Shown here piece after piece: positions 27,698 through 37,276 of a stretch of DNA of 64,000 nt. Position 1 is the stretch's first letter. Each line of letters begins with the position of its first letter. The DNA lies in assembly GCF_028682635.1 (NCBI RefSeq), contig NZ_JANHLK010000009.1, forward strand, positions 62,001 through 126,000, in the 5' to 3' direction. The translations under genes and the position numbers were made by a program. The notes beneath the pieces are model-generated. The model was not told the DNA's origin and searched no databases. It saw nothing but the letters and a program-made list of their open reading frames with translations. This stretch comes from Pseudomonas putida (GTDB lineage Bacteria > Pseudomonadota > Gammaproteobacteria > Pseudomonadales > Pseudomonadaceae).

Positions 27698-30600
27698 AAG
27701 GGAGTTTCAACTTATCCGAATGGGCCCTCAAGCATCAGTCGTTCGTCTGGTATTTGATGTTTGTCTCACTGTTGATGGGCGTGTTTTCGTACCTCAACCT
27801 GGGACGCGAGGAAGACCCGTCGTTCACCATCAAGACCATGGTGATCCAGACCCGCTGGCCGGGTGCGAACCAGGAAGAAACCCTCAAGCAGGTCACCGAC
27901 CGTATCGAGAAAAAACTCGAAGAGCTTGATTCCCTCGACTACGTGAAAAGCTACACCCGTCCCGGCGAATCCACGGTCTACGTGTACTTGCGCGACACCA
28001 CCAAGGCCAAGGACATTCCGGAAATCTGGTACCAGGTGCGCAAGAAGATCGGCGACATTCGCTACTCGTTTCCCCAGGGCATCCAGGGCCCGTCGTTCAA
28101 CGACGAGTTCGGCGACGTGTTCGGTTCGATCTACGCCTTTACCGCCGATGGCCTGTCGCTGCGTCAGTTACGCGACTACGTAGAGCAGGCGCGCGCAGAG
28201 ATTCGCGGTGTGCCGGGCCTGGGCAAGATCGAAATGGTCGGCCAGCAGGACGAAGTGCTCTATCTGAATTTCTCGACCCGCAAGCTGGCGGCGCTGGGTA
28301 TCGACGAACAGCAAGTCGTACAAAGCCTGCAGGCCCAGAACGCGGTGACCCCGGCCGGGGTCATCGAAGCCGGTCCCGAGCGGATTTCCGTGCGCACGTC
28401 CGGGCAGTTCATTTCCGAGAAGGATCTGGCCAACGTCAATTTGCGCCTTAATGATCGCTTCTATCGCCTGGCCGACATTGCCGACATCCAGCGTGGCTAC
28501 GTCGACCCGTCGACGCCGGAGTTTCGCTTCAATGGCCAACCCGCCATTGGCCTGGCCATTGCCATGCAAACGGGCGGCAACATCCAGGACTTCGGCAAGG
28601 CCCTGCACCAGCGCATCAGCGAGCTGACGGCCAATCTGCCGGTGGGCGTCGGCGTGCACAACGTGTCCGATCAGTCTGTGGTGGTGGAAGCCGCCGTTGG
28701 CGGGTTCACCAGTGCCTTGTTCGAAGCCGTGGTGATCGTGCTGGTGGTCAGCTTCATCAGCCTCGGCGTACGCGCCGGCCTGGTGGTGGCGTGCTCGATC
28801 CCGCTGGTACTGGCGATGGTGTTTGTGTTCATGGAATACAGCGGCATCACCATGCAGCGGATTTCCCTCGGTGCGCTGATCATCGCGTTGGGCCTGTTGG
28901 TGGATGACGCAATGATCACGGTCGAGATGATGGTCTCGCGCCTGGAATTGGGCGAAACCAAGGAGCAGGCCGCGACCTTTGCCTACACCTCGACCGCGTT
29001 CCCGATGCTTACCGGCACCCTGGTGACGGTGGCGGGTTTTGTCCCCATTGGCCTCAATGGCAGCTCGGCCGGTGAATACACCTTCACCCTGTTTGCGGTG
29101 ATCGCCGTGGCCATGATGGTCTCGTGGGTGGTGGCGGTGCTGTTCGCCCCGGTGATCGGCGTGCACATCCTCAGCGTCAATGTTAAGCCGCACTCGGCCG
29201 AGCCAGGGCGCTTGGGGCGGGCCTTCAATAGCGGCCTGCTGTGGAGCATGCGCAATCGCTGGTTGGCGATTGGCATCACCATGCTGATATTCGCCTTGTC
29301 GGTTGTCGGCATGCGCTTTGTGCAGAACCAGTTCTTCCCGGCCTCGGATCGTCCGGAAATCCTGGTGGACCTGAACCTGCCGCAAAACGCCTCCATCGAT
29401 GAAACCCGCAAAGCCGTGGACAAGCTGGAAGCGACCCTCAAGGGCGACCCCGACATCGTGCGCTGGAGTACCTACATCGGCCAGGGCGCGATTCGTTTCT
29501 ACCTGCCCCTCGACCAGCAACTGCAGAACCCTTACTACGCACAGCTGGTGATCGTCGCCAAGGACTTCGAGACGCGCACAGCCCTCAGCGATCGCCTGCG
29601 TGAGCGCCTGCGCAAAGACTTCGTCGGCATCGGCAGTTTCGTCCAGGCACTGGAGATGGGCCCGCCCGTGGGGCGGCCGATCCAGTACCGCGTCAGCGGC
29701 CCGGACATCGACCAGGTGCGCAAGCACGCCATCGATCTGGCAACCGTGCTGGACAAGAACCCGCACATCGGCGAGATCATTTACGACTGGAACGAGCCCG
29801 GCAAGGTGCTACGCATCGACATCGCCCAGGACAAGGCGCGCCAGCTTGGCTTGTCGTCCGAAGACGTGGCGAACCTGATGAACAGTATCGTCAGCGGTTC
29901 CACGGTGACCCAGGTCGACGACGACATCTACCTGATCAACGTGGTCGGGCGCGCGGTGGACGCCGAACGGGGTTCGCCGGAAACCCTGCAGAACCTGCAG
30001 ATCCTCACCCCGGGCGGCACCTCGATTCCGCTGCTGGCGTTTGCCACTGTGCGTTACGAGCTGGAGCAACCGCTGGTGTGGCGTCGTGACCGCAAGCCGA
30101 CGATCACCATCAAGACCGCGGTGATCGGTGATATCCAGCCCACCGACCTGGTGAAACTGCTCAAGCCGGACATCGACACATTCGCCGCCTCGTTGCCGGC
30201 GGGGTACAAGGTCGCCACGGGCGGTACGGTGGAGGAGAGCGCCAAGGCCCAGGGGCCGATCAACCAGGTCGTACCGTTGATGGTGTTCCTGATGGCCACC
30301 TTCCTGATGATCCAGCTGCACAGCGTGCAGAAGATGTTCCTGGTGGCCAGCGTCGCGCCACTGGGCCTGATCGGCGTGGTGCTGGCGCTGGTGCCGACCG
30401 GCACGCCGATGGGCTTCGTGGCGATCCTCGGCATCCTGGCGCTTATCGGCATCATCATCCGCAACTCGGTGATCCTGGTGACCCAGATCGACGCGTTCGT
30501 GGCGCAAGGGTCGTCACCCTGGGATGCCGTGGTGGAAGCCACCGAACATCGTCGCCGGCCCATCCTGCTGACCGCCGCGGCGGCGAGCCTGGGCATGATC

Positions 30601-30747
30601 CCGATCGCCCGGGAGGTGTTCTGGGGGCCGATGGCCTACGCGATGATCGGCGGGATCATTGTCGCCACCTTGCTGACGCTGCTGTTTTTGCCGGCGTTGT
30701 ATGTGGCCTGGTACAGGATCCAAGAGCCGAAGAAAGAAGTGCAGTAA
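27694..30747 (+). CDS. RND-family efflux transporter, inner-membrane pump (TriC-like)
   Basis: A 1017-residue RND permease with 12 membrane helices and two large periplasmic loops. Motifs include GVFSYLNLGREEDPSFTIKT near the N-terminus (core LGREEDPSFTIKT), the TM4 proton relay with two acidic residues (IALGLLVDDAMITVEMM), and the late ILGILALIGIIIRNSVILVTQID. HAE-1-type drug pumps are similar, but the GREEDP start and the twin adaptors fit the TriC/MexK-like group. No outer-membrane channel gene is adjacent, so it probably borrows OprM/TolC-type channels. Substrates are unknown; TriABC exports triclosan and other hydrophobic compounds. Confidence 0.9.
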   Translation: MKGSFNLSEWALKHQSFVWYLMFVSLLMGVFSYLNLGREEDPSFTIKTMVIQTRWPGANQEETLKQVTDRIEKKLEELDSLDYVKSYTRPGESTVYVYLRDTTKAKDIPEIWYQVRKKIGDIRYSFPQGIQGPSFNDEFGDVFGSIYAFTADGLSLRQLRDYVEQARAEIRGVPGLGKIEMVGQQDEVLYLNFSTRKLAALGIDEQQVVQSLQAQNAVTPAGVIEAGPERISVRTSGQFISEKDLANVNLRLNDRFYRLADIADIQRGYVDPSTPEFRFNGQPAIGLAIAMQTGGNIQDFGKALHQRISELTANLPVGVGVHNVSDQSVVVEAAVGGFTSALFEAVVIVLVVSFISLGVRAGLVVACSIPLVLAMVFVFMEYSGITMQRISLGALIIALGLLVDDAMITVEMMVSRLELGETKEQAATFAYTSTAFPMLTGTLVTVAGFVPIGLNGSSAGEYTFTLFAVIAVAMMVSWVVAVLFAPVIGVHILSVNVKPHSAEPGRLGRAFNSGLLWSMRNRWLAIGITMLIFALSVVGMRFVQNQFFPASDRPEILVDLNLPQNASIDETRKAVDKLEATLKGDPDIVRWSTYIGQGAIRFYLPLDQQLQNPYYAQLVIVAKDFETRTALSDRLRERLRKDFVGIGSFVQALEMGPPVGRPIQYRVSGPDIDQVRKHAIDLATVLDKNPHIGEIIYDWNEPGKVLRIDIAQDKARQLGLSSEDVANLMNSIVSGSTVTQVDDDIYLINVVGRAVDAERGSPETLQNLQILTPGGTSIPLLAFATVRYELEQPLVWRRDRKPTITIKTAVIGDIQPTDLVKLLKPDIDTFAASLPAGYKVATGGTVEESAKAQGPINQVVPLMVFLMATFLMIQLHSVQKMFLVASVAPLGLIGVVLALVPTGTPMGFVAILGILALIGIIIRNSVILVTQIDAFVAQGSSPWDAVVEATEHRRRPILLTAAAASLGMIPIAREVFWGPMAYAMIGGIIVATLLTLLFLPALYVAWYRIQEPKKEVQ

Positions 30748-30764
30748 GACGAGCGCTGCGCGCT

Positions 30765-30830
30765 CATCGCCAGCAGGCTGGCTCCCACAGGGGCATGCGA
30801 TCAACTGTGGGAGCCAGCCTGCTGGCGATG
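30765..30830. repeat. Palindromic repeat pair (class E, CATCGCCAGCAGGCTGGCTC)
   Basis: Inverted class E copies between the convergent RND-pump and methyltransferase genes. Confidence 0.85.
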
Positions 30831-30843
30831 GCGTCCGCACTGG

Positions 30844-31473
30844 CTACGCAGGCTTGCGCCACACACTCGCCAACCAAGGCTGCTGCTCCCGCGGCAGCCC
30901 CGCCGGCCGGTAGTAATGCTCCAGCTCCACAAACCCCGCCTCGGTCAGCAATTGCTGCCACGCCTGCAGATCGTGATACGCCCCATACCGCGGCCCGTTC
31001 CAGCCTTCCTGATTCTCGCCACGGGGATTGGAACTGAACAACACACCCCCCGGCTTCAACGCCGCGCGCAGCTGCTTCAACACCCGAGGCAACTCCTGGC
31101 GCGGGATGTGAAACAGCACCGCATTGGCAAAAATCCCGTCGAAGCGCTCGTCCGGCAAATCCAGCTTCAGGAAGTCCTGCTGCCAGACTTCGCAACCGCT
31201 GTCCTCCCGGGCCATCTGCGCAAACTTCTCCGATCCGTCGAGACCGACCGCTGTGTGGCCCATTCGCGTAAACGTCTGCAAGTCGCGACCGGGACCACAG
31301 CCAAAATCGAGAATGTCGAACGGCGCTTTACCCTGGATATGCCGCAACAGCGCGTCGATGTTCTGGCTAACATCGTGATCGCGGGTGCCTTCGCGGAAAC
31401 CTTCGGCCACCGAGTTGTAATGGCCCAGGGTGGTGGACGTGATCTGTTCGAGGTCGTCGGGGGTCTGTTTCAT
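30844..31473 (-). CDS. Class I SAM-dependent methyltransferase
   Basis: A 209-residue methyltransferase with the Rossmann-fold signature: motif I ILDFGCGPGRDL (SAM-binding), an acidic residue in VGLDGSE, and motif IV-like FDGIFANAVLFHIPR. It resembles UbiE/Tam-like small-molecule methyltransferases. The start MKQTPDDLEQ (31473) is the first ATG; a TTG six codons upstream is possible. The neighbours give no clue to the substrate. It may be monocistronic. Confidence 0.82.
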   Translation of the reverse strand: MKQTPDDLEQITSTTLGHYNSVAEGFREGTRDHDVSQNIDALLRHIQGKAPFDILDFGCGPGRDLQTFTRMGHTAVGLDGSEKFAQMAREDSGCEVWQQDFLKLDLPDERFDGIFANAVLFHIPRQELPRVLKQLRAALKPGGVLFSSNPRGENQEGWNGPRYGAYHDLQAWQQLLTEAGFVELEHYYRPAGLPREQQPWLASVWRKPA

Positions 31474-31539
31474 GGTTGGCTGCGCAGGCAATAGGGATTT
31501 GCCGAATATACGCCATCAAGCCTGGGGCTGCTGCGCAGC

Positions 31540-31609
31540 CATTCGCTGGCAAGCCAGCTCCTACAATGATCGCGTCGGTCATCTGCAGGAGCTGGCTTGC
31601 CAGCGATGG
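31540..31609. repeat. REP-type inverted pair (class B)
   Basis: Inverted class B copies in the gap upstream of the methyltransferase. Confidence 0.85.
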
Positions 31610-31624
31610 CGGCCTTACGTATCG

Positions 31625-31860
31625 CCTACTAAACGATTGGGTGGCGGCTGTACGCAGGTTAGTAGGCCGGTCAATAGGAAAACCGGTGCACCCGAAGGTG
31701 CCCCACGCACAGCCACCATATTCCGCATGCGGCAAAGTGCCGACATGAGCATGGAAACGCTATGCGCCTATTGTTCCGGGCTACTAAACCCGATCACTGA
31801 TGAGCAGTGACGGACCGAGACTAACCACGGAATTTGGCAGGCGCAAGCGAGCGGAATAAT
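31625..31860. ncRNA. Candidate structured RNA or mobile non-coding element (unrecognised)
   Basis: A run of complementary segments that looks like a folded RNA. CCTACTAAAC (31625-31634) faces GTTAGTAGG (31658-31666). GGTGGCGGCTGT (31640-31651) faces ACAGCCACC (31709-31717). Hairpins are CCGGT/ACCGG (31667-31686) and GCACC-CGAA-GGTGC (31688-31701). CCGCATGCGG (31723-31732) is palindromic, and TCACTG-ATGAG-CAGTGA (31794-31810) closes the series. A second CTACTAAAC at 31781 could compete for GTTAGTAGG. Which strand is transcribed is unknown. A short frame inside (from 31745) is not convincingly coding. Confidence 0.4.
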
Positions 31861-31931
31861 CTAGGAAACGTCCTGCAAAGGAAAGGGATTTAGCCTTCAG
31901 AATTGCCGATTTTCTTGTACGAAATATCGCC

Positions 31932-32005
31932 AAGATCGCAGCCTTCAGCAGCTCCTACAGGGTGTACACATTCCCTGTAGGAGCTGCCGAAGGCTGCGAT
32001 CTTTT
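31932..32005. repeat. Palindromic repeat pair (class D)
   Basis: Inverted class D copies ending ten bases from the metI stop codon. They may serve as terminator or mRNA 3' stabiliser for the metQNI unit. Confidence 0.85.
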
Positions 32006-32014
32006 GATCTTGAT

Positions 32015-32659
32015 CTAGCGTTTGTTCAACCCCCGAGCCAACCTATCCCCACCCAACTGAATCACCGCCACCAACGCCACCAGCAACACAATCACCGTCA
32101 GCATGATCTGACTGTCAAAGCGCTGATACCCATACCGGTACGCAATATCCCCCAAGCCACCCGCACCGATCGCCCCGGCCATGGCCGATGAGTTGATCAT
32201 CGTCACCAGGGTAATGGTGAAGCCCCCGACTATCCCCGGCAGCGCCTCAGGCAACAGCACATGCCAGACGATATGCCCACGTCGGCAGCCCATGGCCTGC
32301 GCCGCTTCGATCAAACCATGATCGACCTCGCGCAGGCTGACCTCGGCGATGCGTGCAAAGAACGGCGTGGCAGCGATGGTCAACGGCACCACCGCCGCCC
32401 ACACACCATAGGTGGTACCGACGATCAACCGGGTGAACGGGATCAGCGCCACCATCAGGATCAGGAACGGAATCGAGCGGAACAGGTTCACGAAGGCACC
32501 CAGTGCGCGGTTCAGCGCCGGGGCTTCGTAGATGCCGCCCTTGGAGCTGGTGACCAGGATCACCGCCAGCGGAATCCCCGCCAGCAGTGCGATCAACGAC
32601 GACACGCCAACCATCAGGAAGGTGTCGATGAAGCCTTGCAGCAAGCGATCAAACCACAT
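32015..32659 (-). CDS. metI: Methionine-type ABC transporter permease
   Basis: A 214-residue permease with about five to six helices and the EAA loop ([25 protein letters not shown], core [15 protein letters not shown]). It is the MetI family by its length and the start [20 protein letters not shown]. It overlaps metN by 11 bases. With MetN and MetQ it forms an importer for methionine or related sulfur compounds. The position behind SfnB and monooxygenase genes suggests sulfur starvation control. Confidence 0.92.
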   Translation of the reverse strand: MWFDRLLQGFIDTFLMVGVSSLIALLAGIPLAVILVTSSKGGIYEAPALNRALGAFVNLFRSIPFLILMVALIPFTRLIVGTTYGVWAAVVPLTIAATPFFARIAEVSLREVDHGLIEAAQAMGCRRGHIVWHVLLPEALPGIVGGFTITLVTMINSSAMAGAIGAGGLGDIAYRYGYQRFDSQIMLTVIVLLVALVAVIQLGGDRLARGLNKR

Positions 32660-33770
32660 AACCCAACACCTCTACCTGTTGCGCCCAGTTGCCGGCGCGA
32701 TGACGCAGTTCATCGGCGCCCAGAGGCGAGCCGGTCACCGCCAGCAGCAGTTGCCCCAGCGCGTGCCCCTGAATCCGTTCCACGCCCCCCTGCAACAGAC
32801 GCACGCGGCCACCGAGTGCAGCGAACAGCGCGGCAAGGTCTGGTTCGGCATGGGCCGTTCCGGTGAATTGCAGGCGCAGCACCACGGCATCCTCCGAAGA
32901 CTGCGCTTGTTGATGCAGGCGGCTTTGCAGCTCGGGCGGCAGGGCGTGTTGCAGTGGCGCGAGCAAGGTCTTGCTGACCTCATGCTGAGGGTTGCCGAAG
33001 ACTTCCCAGACCGGGCCTTGCTCGACGATTTGTCCATGTTCCAGGACCACCACGCGATCGCAGATCTCGCGGATCACCGCCATTTCGTGGGTGATCAGGA
33101 TGATGGTCAGGCCCAGGCGCTGATTGATCTCACGCAGCAGGCCGAGGATCGATTGGGTGGTCTCCGGGTCCAGTGCCGAAGTGGCTTCGTCGCACAGCAA
33201 AATCGCCGGGTCATGCACCAGCGCGCGGGCGATGCCGACGCGCTGTTTCTGCCCGCCGGAAAGCTGCGCCGGGTAAGCCTTGTGTTTGCCCTGCAGGCCG
33301 ACCAGTTCCAGCAGTTCACGCACCTTCTGCTCGCGTTTTTCCTTCGGCACTCCGGCGACTTTCAGCGGCAACTCGACGTTCTGCCAGACGGTCTTGGCCG
33401 ACATCAGGTTGAAGTGCTGGAAGATCATGCCGATGCGCCGACGCAGCGCCACCAGGCGGTCTTCGTCGAACTCGCCAATGTCCACTTGATCGATCAGCAC
33501 GCGACCCGAAGTCGGTTGTTCGAGGCGGTTGATGGTGCGGATCAGCGACGACTTGCCGGCGCCGCTGCGGCCGATGATGCCGAACACCTCACCGCGCTGG
33601 ATCGCCAGGTCGATGCCTTGCAGCGCCGCCACCGGTCCTTGCTTGCCGTCGTAGGTTTTACCCAGGCCGATGAAGCGCACGTGGGCCCGATTGAGCGCCG
33701 GGTGCAGTTCGGTCTGGTCAGCATTCTTGAGCGCTGGAATGTCCAGTCGCCGTTGCGTGGCTGCCGTCAT
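32649..33770 (-). CDS. metN: Methionine-type ABC transporter ATP-binding protein
   Basis: A 373-residue ATPase. Walker A is GRSGAGKSS, the signature LSGGQKQR, Walker [14 protein letters not shown] and the H-loop ILITHEMAV. The last 100 residues form the NIL/C2 ligand-binding domain typical of MetN, which senses internal methionine. It has about 30 extra residues before the ATPase core compared with E. coli MetN (343 aa). The gene starts two bases after the metQ stop. Confidence 0.92.
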   Translation of the reverse strand: MTAATQRRLDIPALKNADQTELHPALNRAHVRFIGLGKTYDGKQGPVAALQGIDLAIQRGEVFGIIGRSGAGKSSLIRTINRLEQPTSGRVLIDQVDIGEFDEDRLVALRRRIGMIFQHFNLMSAKTVWQNVELPLKVAGVPKEKREQKVRELLELVGLQGKHKAYPAQLSGGQKQRVGIARALVHDPAILLCDEATSALDPETTQSILGLLREINQRLGLTIILITHEMAVIREICDRVVVLEHGQIVEQGPVWEVFGNPQHEVSKTLLAPLQHALPPELQSRLHQQAQSSEDAVVLRLQFTGTAHAEPDLAALFAALGGRVRLLQGGVERIQGHALGQLLLAVTGSPLGADELRHRAGNWAQQVEVLGYVV

Positions 33771-33772
33771 GC

Positions 33773-34582
33773 TCAGCTCTCCCAGCCGGCTTGGTAGAGC
33801 TTGCCGTGGGCTTTATCCAGGGCTGCGCGAACGGCCGGCGAGTGTTGGTAGATGTCGACGAACTTGATCAGGCGCGGGTCGGTTTTGCTTTTCGGCTGGA
33901 TCACGAACTGGATCACGTATTCCTTGTGGTCGAGGCCGTCGAACAGCAGGGCGGAGCCGGCGTCGAAGGTTTTCGCCAGGCGGATGTAGGCCGGGTAGCC
34001 CTGGACCAGATCAGCGTCGTCATAGGCGCGCACCAGTTGCACGGCTTCGACCTGCAGGATCTTGATGTTCTTCGGGTTGGCGATGATGTCTTCTTCGGTG
34101 GCCTTGTAGCCGACACCCGGTTTGAGCGTGATCAAGCCGGCCTTGGCCAACAGCTGCAAGCCTCGGCCGCTGTTGATCGGGTCGTTGGCGATGGCCACGC
34201 TGGCGCCTTGCGGCAGCTCGTCGAAGCTTTTGTATTTCTTCGAGTAGAGGCCGACGTTGTTGATGATCCCCGGGGCGAAGGGCACCAGGTCAAAGCCGGA
34301 GGCGTTCCTGGCGTTTTCCAGGAAGGGGATGTGCTGGAAGTAGTTCACGTCGATGTCGCCGGCGGCGAGGCTGACGTTGGGCGCGATCCAGTCGGTGAAC
34401 TCTACGAGTTCGACTTTCAGGCCTTGTTTGCCGGCTTCTTCTACTGCCGCTTCGAGAGGAATGGCGAAGGCGGCGGTGGTGCCGATCTTCAGTGGGGCGT
34501 CGGCGGCGAACAGCGCCGAGCTGAACAGGGCTAGGGCCAGGGCCAGTGCTTTGACTGGGTGGTTCAGGAGTTTTTTGGTCAT
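33773..34582 (-). CDS. metQ: Methionine-type ABC transporter binding protein
   Basis: A 269-residue MetQ/NlpA-family protein with a signal peptide ending at [10 protein letters not shown] and no lipobox cysteine. It contains [20 protein letters not shown] and the ligand-loop [23 protein letters not shown] (core [20 protein letters not shown]). The start [10 protein letters not shown] at 34582 is chosen because the upstream frame is class E repeat sequence. It is more divergent from the orphan copy at 22133 than two methionine binders would need to be, so the ligands may differ. Confidence 0.9.
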   Translation of the reverse strand: MTKKLLNHPVKALALALALFSSALFAADAPLKIGTTAAFAIPLEAAVEEAGKQGLKVELVEFTDWIAPNVSLAAGDIDVNYFQHIPFLENARNASGFDLVPFAPGIINNVGLYSKKYKSFDELPQGASVAIANDPINSGRGLQLLAKAGLITLKPGVGYKATEEDIIANPKNIKILQVEAVQLVRAYDDADLVQGYPAYIRLAKTFDAGSALLFDGLDHKEYVIQFVIQPKSKTDPRLIKFVDIYQHSPAVRAALDKAHGKLYQAGWES

Positions 34583-34630
34583 GGTAGTTTTCCAGTCAGT
34601 GCATGAGTTTTGTGTTGTCTGGTCAGGCCT

Positions 34631-34698
34631 CATCGCCAGCAGGCTGGCTCCCACAGTGGGAATGCATTCCAAATGTGGGAGCTAGCCTGCTGGCGATG
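34631..34698. repeat. Palindromic repeat pair (class E)
   Basis: Inverted class E copies inside the presumed sulfur operon, between the monooxygenase and metQ. They may separate expression levels of the two halves. Confidence 0.85.
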
Positions 34699-34701
34699 CT
34701 T

Positions 34702-36060
34702 TTAGCGTCGGTAGGCAGAGCCGGTATGCTGGCCAGGCAAATGCGCCTCGCCATGAAACAGCTTTTCGCGCAAGGACCCGTTGTCGTAGGCGGTCTTGTA
34801 CGACCCGCGCCGTTGCAGCTCCGGAATCACCAGCTCAATGAAATCCACATAGCTTTCCGGCGTGACGATCCGCGTCAGGTTGAAACCGTCCAGCCCGGTT
34901 TCGGCGATCCACGATTCCAGCTCATCGGCCACTTGTTCAGGCGAGCCGACCAGGGTGATGTAACGTCCGCCGAGGGCGTGTTGCTCGAGCAGTTTGCGGC
35001 GGGTCCAGTCGTTGTTCTGCAGGTTTTTGGTGGCGGACTGGATCGCGTTGCTCTTGACGTACTGGATCGGTTCGTCGATGGCGTACTCGGAAAAGTCGAT
35101 CCCGGTGGAGGCCGAAAAATGCGCCACTCCCGCCTCGGCGCTGGCGTAGCCCAGGTATTCGGCGTGCTTGGCCCAAGCGAGTTCTTCAGTCGCGCCAACG
35201 ATCACGTTCAAGCCCATGAACACCTTGATGTCCTCGGGATTGCGCCCGGCCTCGACGGCGCTGGCGCGGACCTTGTCCACCTGTACCTTGGTCGACGCCT
35301 TGGTCTGCCCGCTGATGAACACGCATTCGGCATGCCGCCCGGCGAACAGCAATCCGCGATCGGAACTGCCAGCCTGGAACAGCACCGGGGTGCGCTGCGG
35401 CGAGGGCTCGCACAGGTGATAACCCTCCACCTGATAGAACTCGCCCTTGTGCTCGACCTTGTGCACTTTTTCCGGTTGCGCGTAGATCCGTTGCTGCGCA
35501 TCGTTGAGCACCGCGCCGTTTTCCCAGCTGCCTTCCCAGAGTTTGTAGAGCACTTGCAGGTATTCATCGGCCTGGTCGTAGCGGCGGTCATGCTCGACCT
35601 GTTCGCTCAGGCCCATGGCCTTGGCGGCGCTGTCGAGGTAGCCGGTGACGATGTTCCAGCCCACCCGACCGCGGCTCAGGTGATCCAGGGTCGACATGCG
35701 CCGGGCGAACAGGTACGGCGGTTCGTAGGTGAGGTTGGCAGTGAGGCCGAAGCCGAGGTTTCTGGTCACGGCAGCCATCGCCGAGACCAGCAGCAGCGGG
35801 TCGTTGACCGGCAGCTGGATCGACTCTTTGAGCGGCACATCCACCGAGTTCTGGTACACGTCGTAAACACCGACGATATCGGCGATGAACAAGCCGTCGA
35901 ACAACCCGCGCTCGAGCAGTTGCGCCAGTTCGGTCCAGTATTCGATCGTCTTGTACTGGGTCGAGGTGTCCCGTGGATGCGTCCACAGGCCATGGTTGAT
36001 GTGCCCGATGCAGTTCATGTTGAACGCGTTGAGCAGGATCTTCTTTTTCGCGTCGGCCAT
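34702..36060 (-). CDS. FMN-dependent monooxygenase, NtaA/SnaA/DszA family
   Basis: A 452-residue LLM-class flavin monooxygenase (bacterial luciferase-like barrel). Family marks are ILLNAFNMNCIGHINHGLW, FDGLFIADIVGVYD, and GRVGWNIVTGYLDSAAKAMG. Relatives (DszA, SoxA, SfnG/MsuD-related proteins) use reduced FMN from a separate reductase to cleave C-S or C-N bonds. No reductase gene is adjacent. Its start overlaps the sfnB-like stop by one base (TGATG), so they are co-translated. With SfnB-like proteins and metNIQ in line, a sulfur-acquisition role is likely, with the substrate unknown. Confidence 0.88.
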   Translation of the reverse strand: MADAKKKILLNAFNMNCIGHINHGLWTHPRDTSTQYKTIEYWTELAQLLERGLFDGLFIADIVGVYDVYQNSVDVPLKESIQLPVNDPLLLVSAMAAVTRNLGFGLTANLTYEPPYLFARRMSTLDHLSRGRVGWNIVTGYLDSAAKAMGLSEQVEHDRRYDQADEYLQVLYKLWEGSWENGAVLNDAQQRIYAQPEKVHKVEHKGEFYQVEGYHLCEPSPQRTPVLFQAGSSDRGLLFAGRHAECVFISGQTKASTKVQVDKVRASAVEAGRNPEDIKVFMGLNVIVGATEELAWAKHAEYLGYASAEAGVAHFSASTGIDFSEYAIDEPIQYVKSNAIQSATKNLQNNDWTRRKLLEQHALGGRYITLVGSPEQVADELESWIAETGLDGFNLTRIVTPESYVDFIELVIPELQRRGSYKTAYDNGSLREKLFHGEAHLPGQHTGSAYRR

Positions 36061-37253
36061 CAGATGGTCCCCCGCAGCGGCGGGTTTTCATCGTTGAGGT
36101 AGTAATTGCCGACCGCGTGGTACTTCCAGCGCACCGGGTCGTGCAGTGTGTGCACCCGGGCATTGCGCCAGTGGCGATCCAGCCCGTGCTCGACCAGCGT
36201 GGCCTGGCTGCCGGCCAGTTCGAACAAGGTAGTGCCGGCGGCGAGGGAGATTTCGGTGCTGATGGCCCGGGCTTCGGCGACGGCAATCGACGCGGCGGCG
36301 ACGCTTTCGGCATTGGTGTCGGCCTGTGCCTTGTCGAGGAATTCCCCGGCGCGCTCCAGCAAGGCTTCGGTGGCGTGCAGGCGAATGCTCAAGTGGCCGA
36401 AGCTCTTGATGGTCAGCGGGTCGTCGGTGGCTTTTTCATGGGTGGCGTCGATCCACGGCCGGGTCTTGGTGCGCACGAAATGCAGCGCGTCTTCATAGGC
36501 CGCGCGGGCGATGCCGGTGTCGATGGCGGCATGGAGAATCTGCGCCAACGGGCCGACCGGGGTCGGGCGCTCGAACGCGCTTTGAAACGGGATCACGTCT
36601 TCGGCGGCAATAAAGACATCTTCGAACACCACTGAACCGCTGCCGGTGGTGCGCTGGCCGAAGCCGCTCCAGTCGTCGATCACGGTCAGGCCTTTGCTGT
36701 CGCGCGGGACGAACGCCAGTTGCTGCACGCCGTTTTCATCGATCACCGAGGTCGGGATGCGCTGCGCGTAGATCGCGCCGGTGGCGTAGAACTTGCGACC
36801 GTTGATGCGATAGCCGTCACCATCGCGAGTCAGGCGGGTGACGCGGTCGTGGGCGGTTTTGGTACCCAGTTCGGCAAGGGCATTGCCGAATCGCTGACCG
36901 GCCAATACTTCGGCGTACAGACGTTTTTTCTGCTCATCGCTGCCGTTCACACGCAGCACTTCCAGCGCGTAGAAATGGTTCTGCGGGATTTGCCCGAGGG
37001 AGCCATCCGCCTGGGCGATCAGGGCGATGACCTTGGCCAGGGTGACGTTGGAAACACCGGCGCCGCCGTATTCCTTGGGCACGCTGATGCCCCACAGGCC
37101 CGAGCGGGAAAACACTTCCAGTTCCGGGTGTGGCAAACGGCGTTCGCGGTCGCGCAGGGCGCTGTCGCGTTTGAAATCTTCGGCCAGGTCGCTGGCGACG
37201 ATCAGGGCTTGCTCATCGCTGGTGATGACCGCGACGTGTTGAGAAAGGGTCAT
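36060..37253 (-). CDS. SfnB-family sulfur-acquisition oxidoreductase 1
   Basis: A 397-residue acyl-CoA-dehydrogenase-fold flavoprotein of the SfnB/DszC group. It contains the flavin-binding region DDWSGFGQRTTGSGSVVFEDV (core GFGQRTTGSGSVVFEDV) and the C-terminal HWRNARVHTLHDPVRWKYHAVG (core NARVHTLHDPVRWKYHAVG), shared nearly word for word with the next gene. DszC-like members are FMNH2-dependent monooxygenases that oxidise sulfides or sulfones. It lies 23 bases after the second copy. The reaction in this organism is unknown. Confidence 0.87.
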   Translation of the reverse strand: MTLSQHVAVITSDEQALIVASDLAEDFKRDSALRDRERRLPHPELEVFSRSGLWGISVPKEYGGAGVSNVTLAKVIALIAQADGSLGQIPQNHFYALEVLRVNGSDEQKKRLYAEVLAGQRFGNALAELGTKTAHDRVTRLTRDGDGYRINGRKFYATGAIYAQRIPTSVIDENGVQQLAFVPRDSKGLTVIDDWSGFGQRTTGSGSVVFEDVFIAAEDVIPFQSAFERPTPVGPLAQILHAAIDTGIARAAYEDALHFVRTKTRPWIDATHEKATDDPLTIKSFGHLSIRLHATEALLERAGEFLDKAQADTNAESVAAASIAVAEARAISTEISLAAGTTLFELAGSQATLVEHGLDRHWRNARVHTLHDPVRWKYHAVGNYYLNDENPPLRGTI

Positions 37254-37276
37254 GTGTTTCTCCAGATGTCTGGTCG

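Larger units (their letters stand above)
31474..32014. other. 541-base gene-free region
   Basis: It contains a class B repeat pair, a highly folded element (31625-31860, listed separately) and a class D pair abutting the metI stop. The only open frames are short and composed of repeat sequence, and I see no coding gene. Confidence 0.7.

Noticed and set aside
31430..31810. 126-codon plus-strand frame ending MSMETLCAYCSGLLNPITD
   Set aside because: It runs through the methyltransferase start, a class B repeat and the folded element; the composition is not protein-like. A short peptide from 31745 cannot be excluded.
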